Part shown: positions 53,350 to 60,720 of the stretch, in pieces
How positions within the stretch are numbered: position 1 is the first letter of the stretch
Layout: every line of letters begins with the position of its first letter
NCBI GenBank assembly: GCA_002426015.1
Contig: DINS01000031.1
Location: forward strand, 56,033 to 120,032
DNA from: Flavobacteriaceae bacterium UBA5534
GTDB lineage: Bacteria > Bacteroidota > Bacteroidia > Flavobacteriales > Flavobacteriaceae
Length of the DNA: 64,000 nucleotides
Reading direction: 5' to 3'
Position numbers and translations under genes: made by a program
The notes under the pieces: model-generated
The model's input: only the letters and a program-made list of their open reading frames with translations
Told to the model about the DNA's origin: nothing
Database searches by the model: none

Positions 53350-53752
53350 ACATTTCCTTGTCGTTTGTAAAACATTTAAACTCTACCGTGAAGTCGTTTG
53401 GGTCTTTCACAAAAAAGGATTGATGCTCACCTACCTTGTTTTCTAAAAACTTGACCTGTGATTCAATTTTATAATTCTTGGCTTTCAATCGATCCAAAAT
53501 CGACTCCCATTCAGTCCTATTGAGAATAATCCCGAAGTGAAAAGACGGAAGAATGTCGCCATTAAAAGAATAACTCTTACAATCAAACTTAAAAGGGCCA
53601 CACTCTGTAAAGGTGATTTGATTGTTATATAAATTTACGTCTGCCCATTTAATAGCAGAGCGTCCAATGGTTGCTCCTAAAACATCTGTATAGAATGCTC
53701 TCGTTTTGTTGACATTAATGCAAGGTAATGCGAGGTGAAATTGAGTTGCCAT
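53339..53752 (-). CDS. VOC-superfamily (glyoxalase/dioxygenase-fold) protein
   Basis: A 137-residue vicinal-oxygen-chelate protein: LALPCINVNKTRAFYTDVLGATIGR (first beta-alpha-beta unit), then SFHFGIILNRTEWESIL, and KDPNDFTVEFKCF, where the family's C-terminal metal-ligand Glu sits. Metal ligands appear to be His6 or His110 region and the final Glu, but I cannot be sure. Similar proteins are glyoxalases, bleomycin-resistance-like proteins or ring-cleavage enzymes; nothing narrows the substrate. It is convergent with the GT-C gene and follows the polyamine operon terminator. Confidence 0.82.
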   Translation of the reverse strand: MATQFHLALPCINVNKTRAFYTDVLGATIGRSAIKWADVNLYNNQITFTECGPFKFDCKSYSFNGDILPSFHFGIILNRTEWESILDRLKAKNYKIESQVKFLENKVGEHQSFFVKDPNDFTVEFKCFTNDKEMFKS

Positions 53753-53854
53753 AAGTTGTGAGTTTAGTTAAAGTTAAGATATTTTTTTTACTCGATTTCA
53801 TCTTTTATATAACTTTTTTTAAGTGCATCGAATTTTATTAATATCATCAAATAA

Positions 53855-53881
53855 AAAAGTTGCCCTTGTGAGGCAACTTTT
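53855..53881 (-). terminator. Terminator of the polyamine operon
   Basis: Perfect 10-bp stem AAAAGTTGCC/GGCAACTTTT with a 7-nt loop. On the minus strand it is followed by TT and an A/T tract, with six T residues in total at the stem end. It lies 61 bp past the stop of the acidic protein gene (53942). Confidence 0.8.
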
Positions 53882-53941
53882 CTTATAAATTATTGAGCCT
53901 ATCGTTAAATAGGTCATACAAAACAAAATTTCAGGCTTTGT

Positions 53942-54280
53942 TTAGTCCATATCATCATCAACTTCAACTTCTGGGTCATCTTCTCCAATTTCTGGGTCTT
54001 GCACTGCTTCTGGATCATCGCTGTCAAAATCCTCATAATCATCTTCATCATAATTCTCCATGGTCACTTGCAGCTTGGTGCTCACTTTGACCAAGTACTT
54101 TGTATCATCGGTGGTCACTTCTACAGCTTCAACAATTTCGTTATTAGCGTTTTTGAAGGTGATGATGTTTTCATCATCATAGCCGTCAGGGTATTTCTCG
54201 ACCAATAATGATAAAATTTCTGGTGTCAATTTCTTAAAATCGACGATGACGCGTTTTAGATTATCTCTTTTGTTACTCAT
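53942..54280 (-). CDS. Small acidic protein of unknown function
   Basis: A 112-residue soluble protein. The first 75 residues look folded (FKKLTPEILSLLVEKYPDGYD, then YLVKVSTKLQVTM), and the last 35 are almost entirely Asp and Glu. Flavobacterial homologues are, as I recall, often labelled DNA primase in databases; nothing in the sequence supports that, since no primase motif or zinc site is present. It lies 2 bp after the deoxyhypusine-synthase-like gene and ends the polyamine operon. A polyanionic tail in this context could bind polyamines, but that is speculation. Confidence 0.75.
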   Translation of the reverse strand: MSNKRDNLKRVIVDFKKLTPEILSLLVEKYPDGYDDENIITFKNANNEIVEAVEVTTDDTKYLVKVSTKLQVTMENYDEDDYEDFDSDDPEAVQDPEIGEDDPEVEVDDDMD

Positions 54281-54282
54281 AA

Positions 54283-55266
54283 TTACATGTCTAATAGGTA
54301 GGCAAAAATAAGTGGTGCAACGATGGTAGCATCACTTTCTATTATAAATTTTGGTGTGTCTATATCTAATTTACCCCAAGTTATTTTCTCATTAGGCACT
54401 GCTCCAGAATATGACCCGTAACTTGTGGTCGAATCGCTTATTTGACAAAAATAACTCCAAAAAGGTGTGTCAGTTCGTTCCATATCTTGGTACAACATTG
54501 GTACTACACAGATTGGAAAATCACCTGCAATACCACCTCCTATTTGGAAAAATCCGATGCCATTTTTAGAATTATCAGTGTACCAATCGGCTAAAAATGT
54601 CATGTATTCGATTCCAGATTTCATGGTACTTGCTTTCAATTCACCTTTAAGAACGTAGCTTGCGAAGATGTTACCCATGGTACTGTCTTCCCATCCTGGT
54701 ACAATTATAGGCAAATTTTTCTGTGCTGCTGCATACATCCACGAATTTTTTATGTCAATTTCGTAGTACTCTTCAAGAACACCACTCAATAACATTTTGT
54801 ACATAAACTCATGTGGAAAAAAGCGTTCGCCCTTAATTTCAGCATCTTTCCATATTTTATAGATGTGTTTTTGTAAACGTCTAAAGGCTTCTTCTTCTGG
54901 AATGCAAGTATCTGTCACTCGGTTTAAACCTTGTTCTAACAAATCCCATTCTTCTTGTGGTGTCAAATCGCGATAATTTGGCACCCTTTTGTAATGTGAA
55001 TGTGCTACCAAGTTCATAATATCCTCTTCGAGATTGGCACCTGTACACGAGATGATCTGAACTTTATCTCTACGAATCATTTCAGCGAAAATTTTTCCAA
55101 TTTCGGCCGTACTCATTGCTCCAGCTAAAGACACCAACATTTTTGAGCCCTTTGCTAACTGTGCTTCATAGCCTTTGGCAGCATCTACGAGTGCTGCAGC
55201 ATTGAAATGCAGATAGTATTTTTCAATAAAATTGGTAATAGGTCCTTTAGTTGTCGTCATCATCAT
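54283..55266 (-). CDS. Deoxyhypusine synthase-like enzyme (candidate homospermidine/spermidine-type synthase)
   Basis: NAD-dependent aminobutyl-transferase family member of 327 residues. The key lysine of deoxyhypusine synthase is conserved as Lys299 in ITWGKL, and SLAGAMSTAEIG, SCTGANLEEDIMNLVAHSHY and the QIGGGIAGDFP site are present. Bacteria lack eIF5A, the eukaryotic substrate, and bacterial homologues are thought to make polyamines such as homospermidine from putrescine. It lies downstream of arginine decarboxylase and agmatinase genes, overlapping the latter by 20 bp, so it should act on their product putrescine. Confidence 0.88.
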   Translation of the reverse strand: MMMTTTKGPITNFIEKYYLHFNAAALVDAAKGYEAQLAKGSKMLVSLAGAMSTAEIGKIFAEMIRRDKVQIISCTGANLEEDIMNLVAHSHYKRVPNYRDLTPQEEWDLLEQGLNRVTDTCIPEEEAFRRLQKHIYKIWKDAEIKGERFFPHEFMYKMLLSGVLEEYYEIDIKNSWMYAAAQKNLPIIVPGWEDSTMGNIFASYVLKGELKASTMKSGIEYMTFLADWYTDNSKNGIGFFQIGGGIAGDFPICVVPMLYQDMERTDTPFWSYFCQISDSTTSYGSYSGAVPNEKITWGKLDIDTPKFIIESDATIVAPLIFAYLLDM

Positions 55267-56188
55267 CGAATTTAGAAAATTTATTTACAGACGATCCTGA
55301 TTCTTTAAAGTTACTTTCGTAACCATCTTCCACATTGTCATCCAAGAATTTATAACTTAACATTTTATAGTATAATTTGGCTGCCAAGAAATCAGACGAT
55401 TTCTCCTTTGGGTCTGGGCATAATTCAACAATATCAAATCCTACCACATTTTTTTCTTCGAATACTTTTCTTAAGAAATCCAATGTCTCATACCACAATA
55501 ATCCTCCAGGTTCTGGTGTGCCTGTTGACGGCATAATTGATGGGTCAAAGGCATCTAAATCGATGGTAATAAATACATTATCTGTCATTTGATCGATAGC
55601 GCTGTCCATCCAAAACTCATCAGTCACCATCTCGTGAGCAAAATATGTTTTCTCTTCATCCATAACAGTTGTTTCGATAACATCCATACTTCTGATGCCA
55701 ACCTGAATCAAATTGGTTGTCTGGCTTGCTTCATATACTGCACAGGCATGATTGCATTTGCTGCCTTGATACTCCTTACGTAAATCGGCGTGCGCATCTA
55801 ACTGGAGCACTGTCAAATTATCAAAACATTCATTGAATGCTCTAATGGTTCCGATAGAAATGGAATGTTCGCCACCAAAAGCGGTTACAAATTTGTTTCT
55901 TTTAATGTACTTTTTTACGGTTTGGTGCACTTCTTCGACCATTTTTTCTGGAGATGAATTTTCAGTAACAGCATCTGCAAGATATACACCTTGTTTATAG
56001 ACTTCTGTTCCTGTTTCGATGTCGTAAAGTTCCATGTTTTCGGAAGCATTCAAGAATGCTTCTGGTCCTTTGTCAGCGCCTTTTTGCCAAGTACTTGTCC
56101 CATCATACGGAACAGGTATCAACACAATTTTTGCGGTTTCTAATTTGGAATATTCTTCGTCTATTCCTGCATACGTTTTATTGCTCAT
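55247..56188 (-). CDS. speB: Agmatinase (ureohydrolase) SpeB
   Basis: Manganese enzyme of 313 residues hydrolysing agmatine to putrescine and urea. The metal ligands are all visible: His108 in GGEHSISIG, Asp131, His133 and Asp135 in DAHADLR, and Asp210 and Asp212 in ITIDLDAFDPSIMP. The C-terminus is a low-complexity Asp run that overlaps the next gene's ATG repeats. It overlaps the arginine decarboxylase stop by 11 bp. With the upstream decarboxylase it forms the ADC-agmatinase route from arginine to putrescine. Agmatinase is favoured over arginase by this context. Confidence 0.93.
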   Translation of the reverse strand: MSNKTYAGIDEEYSKLETAKIVLIPVPYDGTSTWQKGADKGPEAFLNASENMELYDIETGTEVYKQGVYLADAVTENSSPEKMVEEVHQTVKKYIKRNKFVTAFGGEHSISIGTIRAFNECFDNLTVLQLDAHADLRKEYQGSKCNHACAVYEASQTTNLIQVGIRSMDVIETTVMDEEKTYFAHEMVTDEFWMDSAIDQMTDNVFITIDLDAFDPSIMPSTGTPEPGGLLWYETLDFLRKVFEEKNVVGFDIVELCPDPKEKSSDFLAAKLYYKMLSYKFLDDNVEDGYESNFKESGSSVNKFSKFDDDDDN

Positions 56189-57578
56189 TGTAGCCTAAAA
56201 TTTTAAGTAAGTCTTCACTTTTTTGTTGTTCACTAAATAATTCGGTCGTTAAATTACCGTTTTCGTCTTTATCAATTAATATATGCTTTGGCGAAGGTAT
56301 CAAACAATGTTGTAATCCTCCAAACCCACCAATAGTTTCTTGATAGGCTCCTGTGTTAAAAAAGCCAAGATACAAAGGTTTTTCTTTATTGTATTTTGGA
56401 AGGTAAATAGCGTTCATGTGCTGCTCGCTGTTATAGTAATCATCACTATCACATGTTAATCCTCCTAGCAAAACACGCTCATAGCTGTCATTCCAACGGT
56501 TGATCGGCAACATAATGAAACGCTTGTTTATCGCCCAAGTATCTGGCAATGTAGTAATAAATGATGAATTGATCATGTTCCACTTTTCTCTGTCGTTTTG
56601 TTGCTTTTGATATAGCACTTCATAAATTGCACCACCACTTTCGCCTACAGTAAAGCTTCCGAACTCTGTAAATATATTTGGCACAGGCACTTCTTCCTGT
56701 TCACAAAACAATTTGATTTGATTGATAATTTCATCAACCATATATTCATAATCAAAATCAAAGGCCAACGAGTTTTTGATAGGAAATCCACCACCAATAT
56801 TCAAACTATCCAATGATGGGCAAATTTGTTTTAAACTTGTATAGACTTTCAAGCATTTTGATAATTCGTTCCAATAATAAGCATTGTCGCGAATACCTGT
56901 ATTGATAAAAAAGTGTAGCATTTTTAGCTTTACTTTTTTATTGTCTTTAATTTGGTTTCTATAAAACGGCAAAATGTTTTTGTATCCAATACCTAATCTC
57001 GACGTATAAAACTCAAATTTTGGTTCTTCTTCCGATGCTATACGAATCCCGACATTAAACTTGCCTTTTATTTCCTGTGACAGCAGATCGATCTCTTCGT
57101 AATTATCGATAATCGGAATACAGTTTTTGTGGCCATTATTGATCAATCGAGCGATATTGGTAACGTATTGTTCGCGTTTAAAACCATTACTGATGACATA
57201 GGTTTTGTCAGTGATCTTGCCTTCAGCCTTTAGCTTTTCGACAATATCTATGTCAAATGCTGAAGATGTTTCTATATGGATGTCATTTTTTAAAGCTTCA
57301 TTCAAAACATGTTTGAAATGTGAGCTTTTAGTACAATAGCAATAATGGTATTTACCTTTATATTTATGCTTTTTGATGGCCTTTGCAAACCATTCTTTGG
57401 CACGACCAATGTTATTTGATATTTGAGGTAGATATGTGAATTTTAATGGTGTTCCATAATCCTCCACCAATTTCATTAAATCGATGTTGTGAAATTGAAG
57501 GTGTTTGTCTTCCAATTTGAATTCATCCTGTGGGAAATAGAACGTTTGATTGATGAGATCAATATATTTTGTATTCAT
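56178..57578 (-). CDS. speA: Arginine decarboxylase (PLP, alanine-racemase-fold type)
   Basis: Fold III PLP decarboxylase of 466 residues predicted to convert arginine to agmatine. Lys84 in YCYCTKSSHF fits the Schiff-base lysine, LNIGGGFPIK the glycine-rich phosphate loop, and GLTCDSDDYY the active-site cysteine motif near residue 390. It is shorter than E. coli SpeA (about 650), lacking its insertion and extension, but similar to forms I recall in Bacteroidota. Position before agmatinase supports arginine over diaminopimelate or ornithine. No perfect -7 box was found upstream. Confidence 0.88.
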   Translation of the reverse strand: MNTKYIDLINQTFYFPQDEFKLEDKHLQFHNIDLMKLVEDYGTPLKFTYLPQISNNIGRAKEWFAKAIKKHKYKGKYHYCYCTKSSHFKHVLNEALKNDIHIETSSAFDIDIVEKLKAEGKITDKTYVISNGFKREQYVTNIARLINNGHKNCIPIIDNYEEIDLLSQEIKGKFNVGIRIASEEEPKFEFYTSRLGIGYKNILPFYRNQIKDNKKVKLKMLHFFINTGIRDNAYYWNELSKCLKVYTSLKQICPSLDSLNIGGGFPIKNSLAFDFDYEYMVDEIINQIKLFCEQEEVPVPNIFTEFGSFTVGESGGAIYEVLYQKQQNDREKWNMINSSFITTLPDTWAINKRFIMLPINRWNDSYERVLLGGLTCDSDDYYNSEQHMNAIYLPKYNKEKPLYLGFFNTGAYQETIGGFGGLQHCLIPSPKHILIDKDENGNLTTELFSEQQKSEDLLKILGYNEQ

Positions 57579-57896
57579 TATTTAGTATTGAGGTTTAAAA
57601 TTCTGAAAAAAAAATTAATTAAAAGAATAAATTGCCATTAAATAATGATAAATCAAACTTGGATTTGTTGATATGATGGTGTTGATACCAAAGTAGAATG
57701 CTTGATTTGAGATAAATTAAGTTTAGAGACTAACTTTAAAACCCGATAATTTGTTTTATAGGTAGCTTTTGAAAAAGAGGTTTTTTTATTCAAAAATTGA
57801 AATATAAAAATGGGTCTCAATTGTTTCGTTATATGAAGTACAAAAGAACTATAAAAAAATTAAAAACAAAGCTGTTTGCGTCTTTTTTTGATGAAT
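57579..57896. other. 318-bp intergenic region between speA and the RluB-like gene
   Basis: A/T-rich sequence with homopolymer A runs. I found no TAnnTTTG box on the minus strand that could serve speA, no strong hairpin terminator for the RluB-like gene, no tRNA and no convincing short ORF. A weak stem near 57871-57890 has only 4 bp. The speA promoter must lie here but does not match the consensus perfectly. Confidence 0.5.
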
Positions 57897-58808
57897 TTAT
57901 GGTAACATTTTTAAGGTGTTCACTTCTTGCTCTGTAAGGTGTTTCCAGTGGCCTCGTGGAATGTCTTTTTTTGTCAGTCCTGCAATGGCAACACAATCGA
58001 GTTTTACGATCTCATATTTTAGATGGTCAAAAATAGAGCGAATGACCGTGTTTCCTGTATTTTTTATTTTAAGTCCAATTTGATTTTTAGATTCACCTTC
58101 AATGTAACTGATTTCTTCAACGGTTACCAATTTACCTTCTATTTTTAGTCCTGCTTGGATAAGTTTGATATCCTCGAGCTTTAAATTTTTATCCAATTCT
58201 ACTTGAAATAAACGCGGAACTCCATTTTTGGAATTTGTGAATTTTTTTACCAAAACTTCATCATTGGTGAACAAAATCAACCCTAATGAGTTTCGACCCA
58301 AACGGCCTATTGGTTTTATACGAGCTGACGTTGCATTGGCAACCAAATCCATAACCGTCCTGCCCTTTCCTTCACTTGTGGTCGTTGCAAATCCTTTTGG
58401 TTTATTGAGCAAAACATATTCGTTTCTTTCTGGTTTGATTCGTGTACCGTCAAAACGTACGTCGTCATCCAACTTCACTTTGTAGCCCATTTCGTTAATC
58501 ACTTTACCATTTACCGTCACGCTTCCTGTGGCGATGTGCATATCGGCATCGCGACGAGAGCACATACCAGAATTGGCGATGTACTTGTTCAATCGTATTT
58601 CATCTGGATTTGATTTTTTGACTGGAGCTTTTTTATCAGCTTGAGGTTTGTCATTAGACGTTTGATGCTTTTTTATTGGTGCATTCCCTCTTGCATAGCT
58701 TTTGCTTTTAGAATTATCTCTTCCTCTTCCTGACGCACTGTTGCCTTCTTTTCCTTGTCCTCTTCCAGAAGATTTACCTTTTCCACTTGTGCCTTGATGT
58801 CTTGTCAT
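57897..58808 (-). CDS. RluB/RsuA-like pseudouridine synthase homologue with degenerate active site
   Basis: The 303 residues have a basic Gly/Ser/Lys tail (1-65), an S4 RNA-binding domain (about 70-115) and an RsuA/RluB-type synthase domain. The catalytic motif GRLD is GRLG here: Gly171 (codon GGT, 58296-58298) replaces the Asp required in every active family. The motif II tyrosine is Phe201 (RLFQVEL). The motif III arginine/lysine loop, usually GKNRxVRR, reads TGNTVIRS. The rest of the fold is kept (LKYEIVKLD, AGLTKKDIPRG). It is probably an RNA-binding pseudoenzyme or decaying paralogue; stops and frameshifts are absent. Confidence 0.85.
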   Translation of the reverse strand: MTRHQGTSGKGKSSGRGQGKEGNSASGRGRDNSKSKSYARGNAPIKKHQTSNDKPQADKKAPVKKSNPDEIRLNKYIANSGMCSRRDADMHIATGSVTVNGKVINEMGYKVKLDDDVRFDGTRIKPERNEYVLLNKPKGFATTTSEGKGRTVMDLVANATSARIKPIGRLGRNSLGLILFTNDEVLVKKFTNSKNGVPRLFQVELDKNLKLEDIKLIQAGLKIEGKLVTVEEISYIEGESKNQIGLKIKNTGNTVIRSIFDHLKYEIVKLDCVAIAGLTKKDIPRGHWKHLTEQEVNTLKMLP

Positions 58809-58826
58809 TGTATTTTAATTTAAATG

Positions 58827-58834
58827 CAAAGATA
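58827..58834 (-). promoter_or_regulatory. -7 promoter box for the RluB-like gene
   Basis: Minus strand TATCTTTG, a full TAnnTTTG match, 18 bp before the ATG at 58806-58808. No TTG at -33. It shows the gene is transcribed separately from the UbiA operon upstream. Confidence 0.6.
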
Positions 58835-58861
58835 CTTTATTATTATTGTTATTCTTAATAA

Positions 58862-59767
58862 TTAAATCCTATTGAGCACCACTTGAATGTCAATCAGCAC
58901 GATACTAAACACACCTGCTACAATGATAAGCTTAAGAATATTGTGTAGTATAAGGTAATGTGTTTTTGTTTTAGATCTCCAAAGCAAAATAACAAATATA
59001 GTCAGCAACAAAGTGCTTAAGTAGAAAAAATAATTCATCCGACCAACATCAAAATAGTACAACAACAAATATGTTGGAATTAACGTGAATGCTATGAGCA
59101 AGGTCAACATTATTTTTGAAATTCGCTCACCATAAACAATAGGAATCGTGTGATAATCTTGTGCCAAATCACCTTTGATGTTTTCTAGATCTTTGGTCAA
59201 TTCTCGCATTGAGATAATCAAAAACAAGAACATCGCATGCACAAAAATGACTGTTTCAAAATTTTTGTAATAGATAAAAATGGCAAAAAAGGGTGTAATG
59301 GTTAATATGGCTGAAGTAAGGTTCCCTATAAAAGGTAATTTTTTGAGTTTGTGAGAATAGAACCAAATACCAAAAATATATGCTGAAAAGAAAACAACGG
59401 CATTAAATGACACATAACTTGCCATTATTACTGCCAAGAAGTTAAGCACAAAATAAAACGACAATTTTGTATTCTGGCTTACAAGCTTGTCTAACATAGA
59501 TTTTTGGGGACGATTGATTAAATCTTTCTCCGAATCATAAAAATTATTAATGATATAACCTGCAGCTATCACTGAAGATGATGCTAAAACCAACATAAAC
59601 AAATTGATATCCAAAACCACTTCACGCAAAGTTTTGTCGTGAGCAAAAATGTAAATTGACGCTAAATATTGTGCAATAACTATAACGAGAATGTTATAAC
59701 CTCTAACAACAGAAAACATGCTAAAAAACTTTAGCAAGAGGTGTTTTTGTTTTCTGGTTAGTATCAT
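58862..59767 (-). CDS. UbiA-family prenyltransferase (geranylgeranylglycerol-phosphate transferase-like)
   Basis: Integral membrane prenyltransferase of 301 residues with about eight membrane segments. The first Asp-rich motif is NNFYDSEKD (about 74-82), fitting NDxxDxxxD; the second region is DLENIKGDLAQDYHTIPIVYG (about 193-213). Family members make lipoquinones, haem side chains or archaeal-type ether lipids; flavobacterial copies are often annotated as geranylgeranylglycerol-phosphate geranylgeranyltransferase, which is by homology only. It is the last gene of an operon with two mevalonate genes, so it probably uses their isoprenoid products. Confidence 0.85.
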   Translation of the reverse strand: MILTRKQKHLLLKFFSMFSVVRGYNILVIVIAQYLASIYIFAHDKTLREVVLDINLFMLVLASSSVIAAGYIINNFYDSEKDLINRPQKSMLDKLVSQNTKLSFYFVLNFLAVIMASYVSFNAVVFFSAYIFGIWFYSHKLKKLPFIGNLTSAILTITPFFAIFIYYKNFETVIFVHAMFLFLIISMRELTKDLENIKGDLAQDYHTIPIVYGERISKIMLTLLIAFTLIPTYLLLYYFDVGRMNYFFYLSTLLLTIFVILLWRSKTKTHYLILHNILKLIIVAGVFSIVLIDIQVVLNRI

Positions 59768-59775
59768 AATCCCTT

Positions 59776-60699
59776 TTAATTTTTAGCTGTTGTTCCTTTT
59801 ATGTCTTGTTTAATCAAATCTGCTATTTGTTCTGAAACTATTTCGGCAGAAGTTACTTTTAGATGTTGGCCATCGTTATAAACATGTTTTAAAGAATCAT
59901 ATTGTAAATTAAAATAATTTACGCTTAACTGGTTTGAAATCTTTAGCATTTTTTTATCAAAATCTGGCATTAATTGGGTTTCAATAACTTGGATTTTTGG
60001 ATGAATAGGTAATCTAACCAAATATACTGTACCATGCTTCTGCAAGTATTGGATAGTCTTCGTCAGATATGAAAGTCGAGCTTGCGAAAACCTATATTCT
60101 GATAGTTTTTTAATGTAATCGGTTTCTGTTTTGATTAAGCTCTCTCTCATTTGTTTATCGGTCACATCAACTTTGACTTCTAACCAACCATCATCATGCA
60201 ATACATAAGGTGATTTGTTGAATAGGATTTTGACATATAAATCATCATACCCTTTTATCAAATATAAAAAATTTGGATTCTGATTGACCTTACTCGTTTT
60301 GGCAATAAAACTTTCGGTTTCTTCAAACAACAAGGAGTCATTTGGGTTAGCGCCACAACTCGATATAACCCAAGGGTCGACCGTTATTATAAATTTATTT
60401 TTGTTTGTGGTTTTATCTAATTTTTTATCAATGCTATTAAAATATGTTGGACCGTAAGGACTTGTATTGAATGTAAATGAATAATTATAAAAAGCCGTAT
60501 TGTCTAGTTCTTTATTTAAAACTGAAGGCATTACACCTTGTGCAGCTCGAGAAGAACCTAAAATTAAAGAAGATTGCTTTGGAGTCGTAAACCGTTTATA
60601 AAAAGCATCCGTTTTTTCGTCAGCTTGAAAAAAAACAAGACTTATAGAAGAAGCCACTACAATTGACAAAATGACTATTTTAACTAAATACTGCCTCAC
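59776..60699 (-). CDS. SGNH/DltD-AlgJ-like membrane-anchored protein
   Basis: A 307-residue protein with one N-terminal membrane anchor (about 6-24) and a periplasmic domain. SLILGSSRAAQGVMP (residues 44-58) matches the SGNH block I, with Ser49 or Ser50 as possible nucleophile; YNDGQHLKVTSAE near the C-terminus supplies the Asp-x-x-His pair. No published name is recognised. It is 21 bp after an MBOAT gene, the arrangement seen for DltB-DltD and AlgI-AlgJ pairs, so it is probably the partner that moves an acyl group onto an extracellular substrate. Confidence 0.75.
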   Translation of the reverse strand: MRQYLVKIVILSIVVASSISLVFFQADEKTDAFYKRFTTPKQSSLILGSSRAAQGVMPSVLNKELDNTAFYNYSFTFNTSPYGPTYFNSIDKKLDKTTNKNKFIITVDPWVISSCGANPNDSLLFEETESFIAKTSKVNQNPNFLYLIKGYDDLYVKILFNKSPYVLHDDGWLEVKVDVTDKQMRESLIKTETDYIKKLSEYRFSQARLSYLTKTIQYLQKHGTVYLVRLPIHPKIQVIETQLMPDFDKKMLKISNQLSVNYFNLQYDSLKHVYNDGQHLKVTSAEIVSEQIADLIKQDIKGTTAKN

Positions 60700-60720
60700 A
60701 ATTTTCTATATTAAATCAGA

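Noticed and set aside
53942..54280. DNA primase label for the acidic protein
   Set aside because: No primase zinc-binding or TOPRIM motif is visible; I consider the label a propagated database error.
55247..55275. Frameshift at the agmatinase end, suggested by the Asp-coding run
   Set aside because: Both overlapping frames read cleanly, and the downstream gene has a normal N-terminus; it is a natural overlap.
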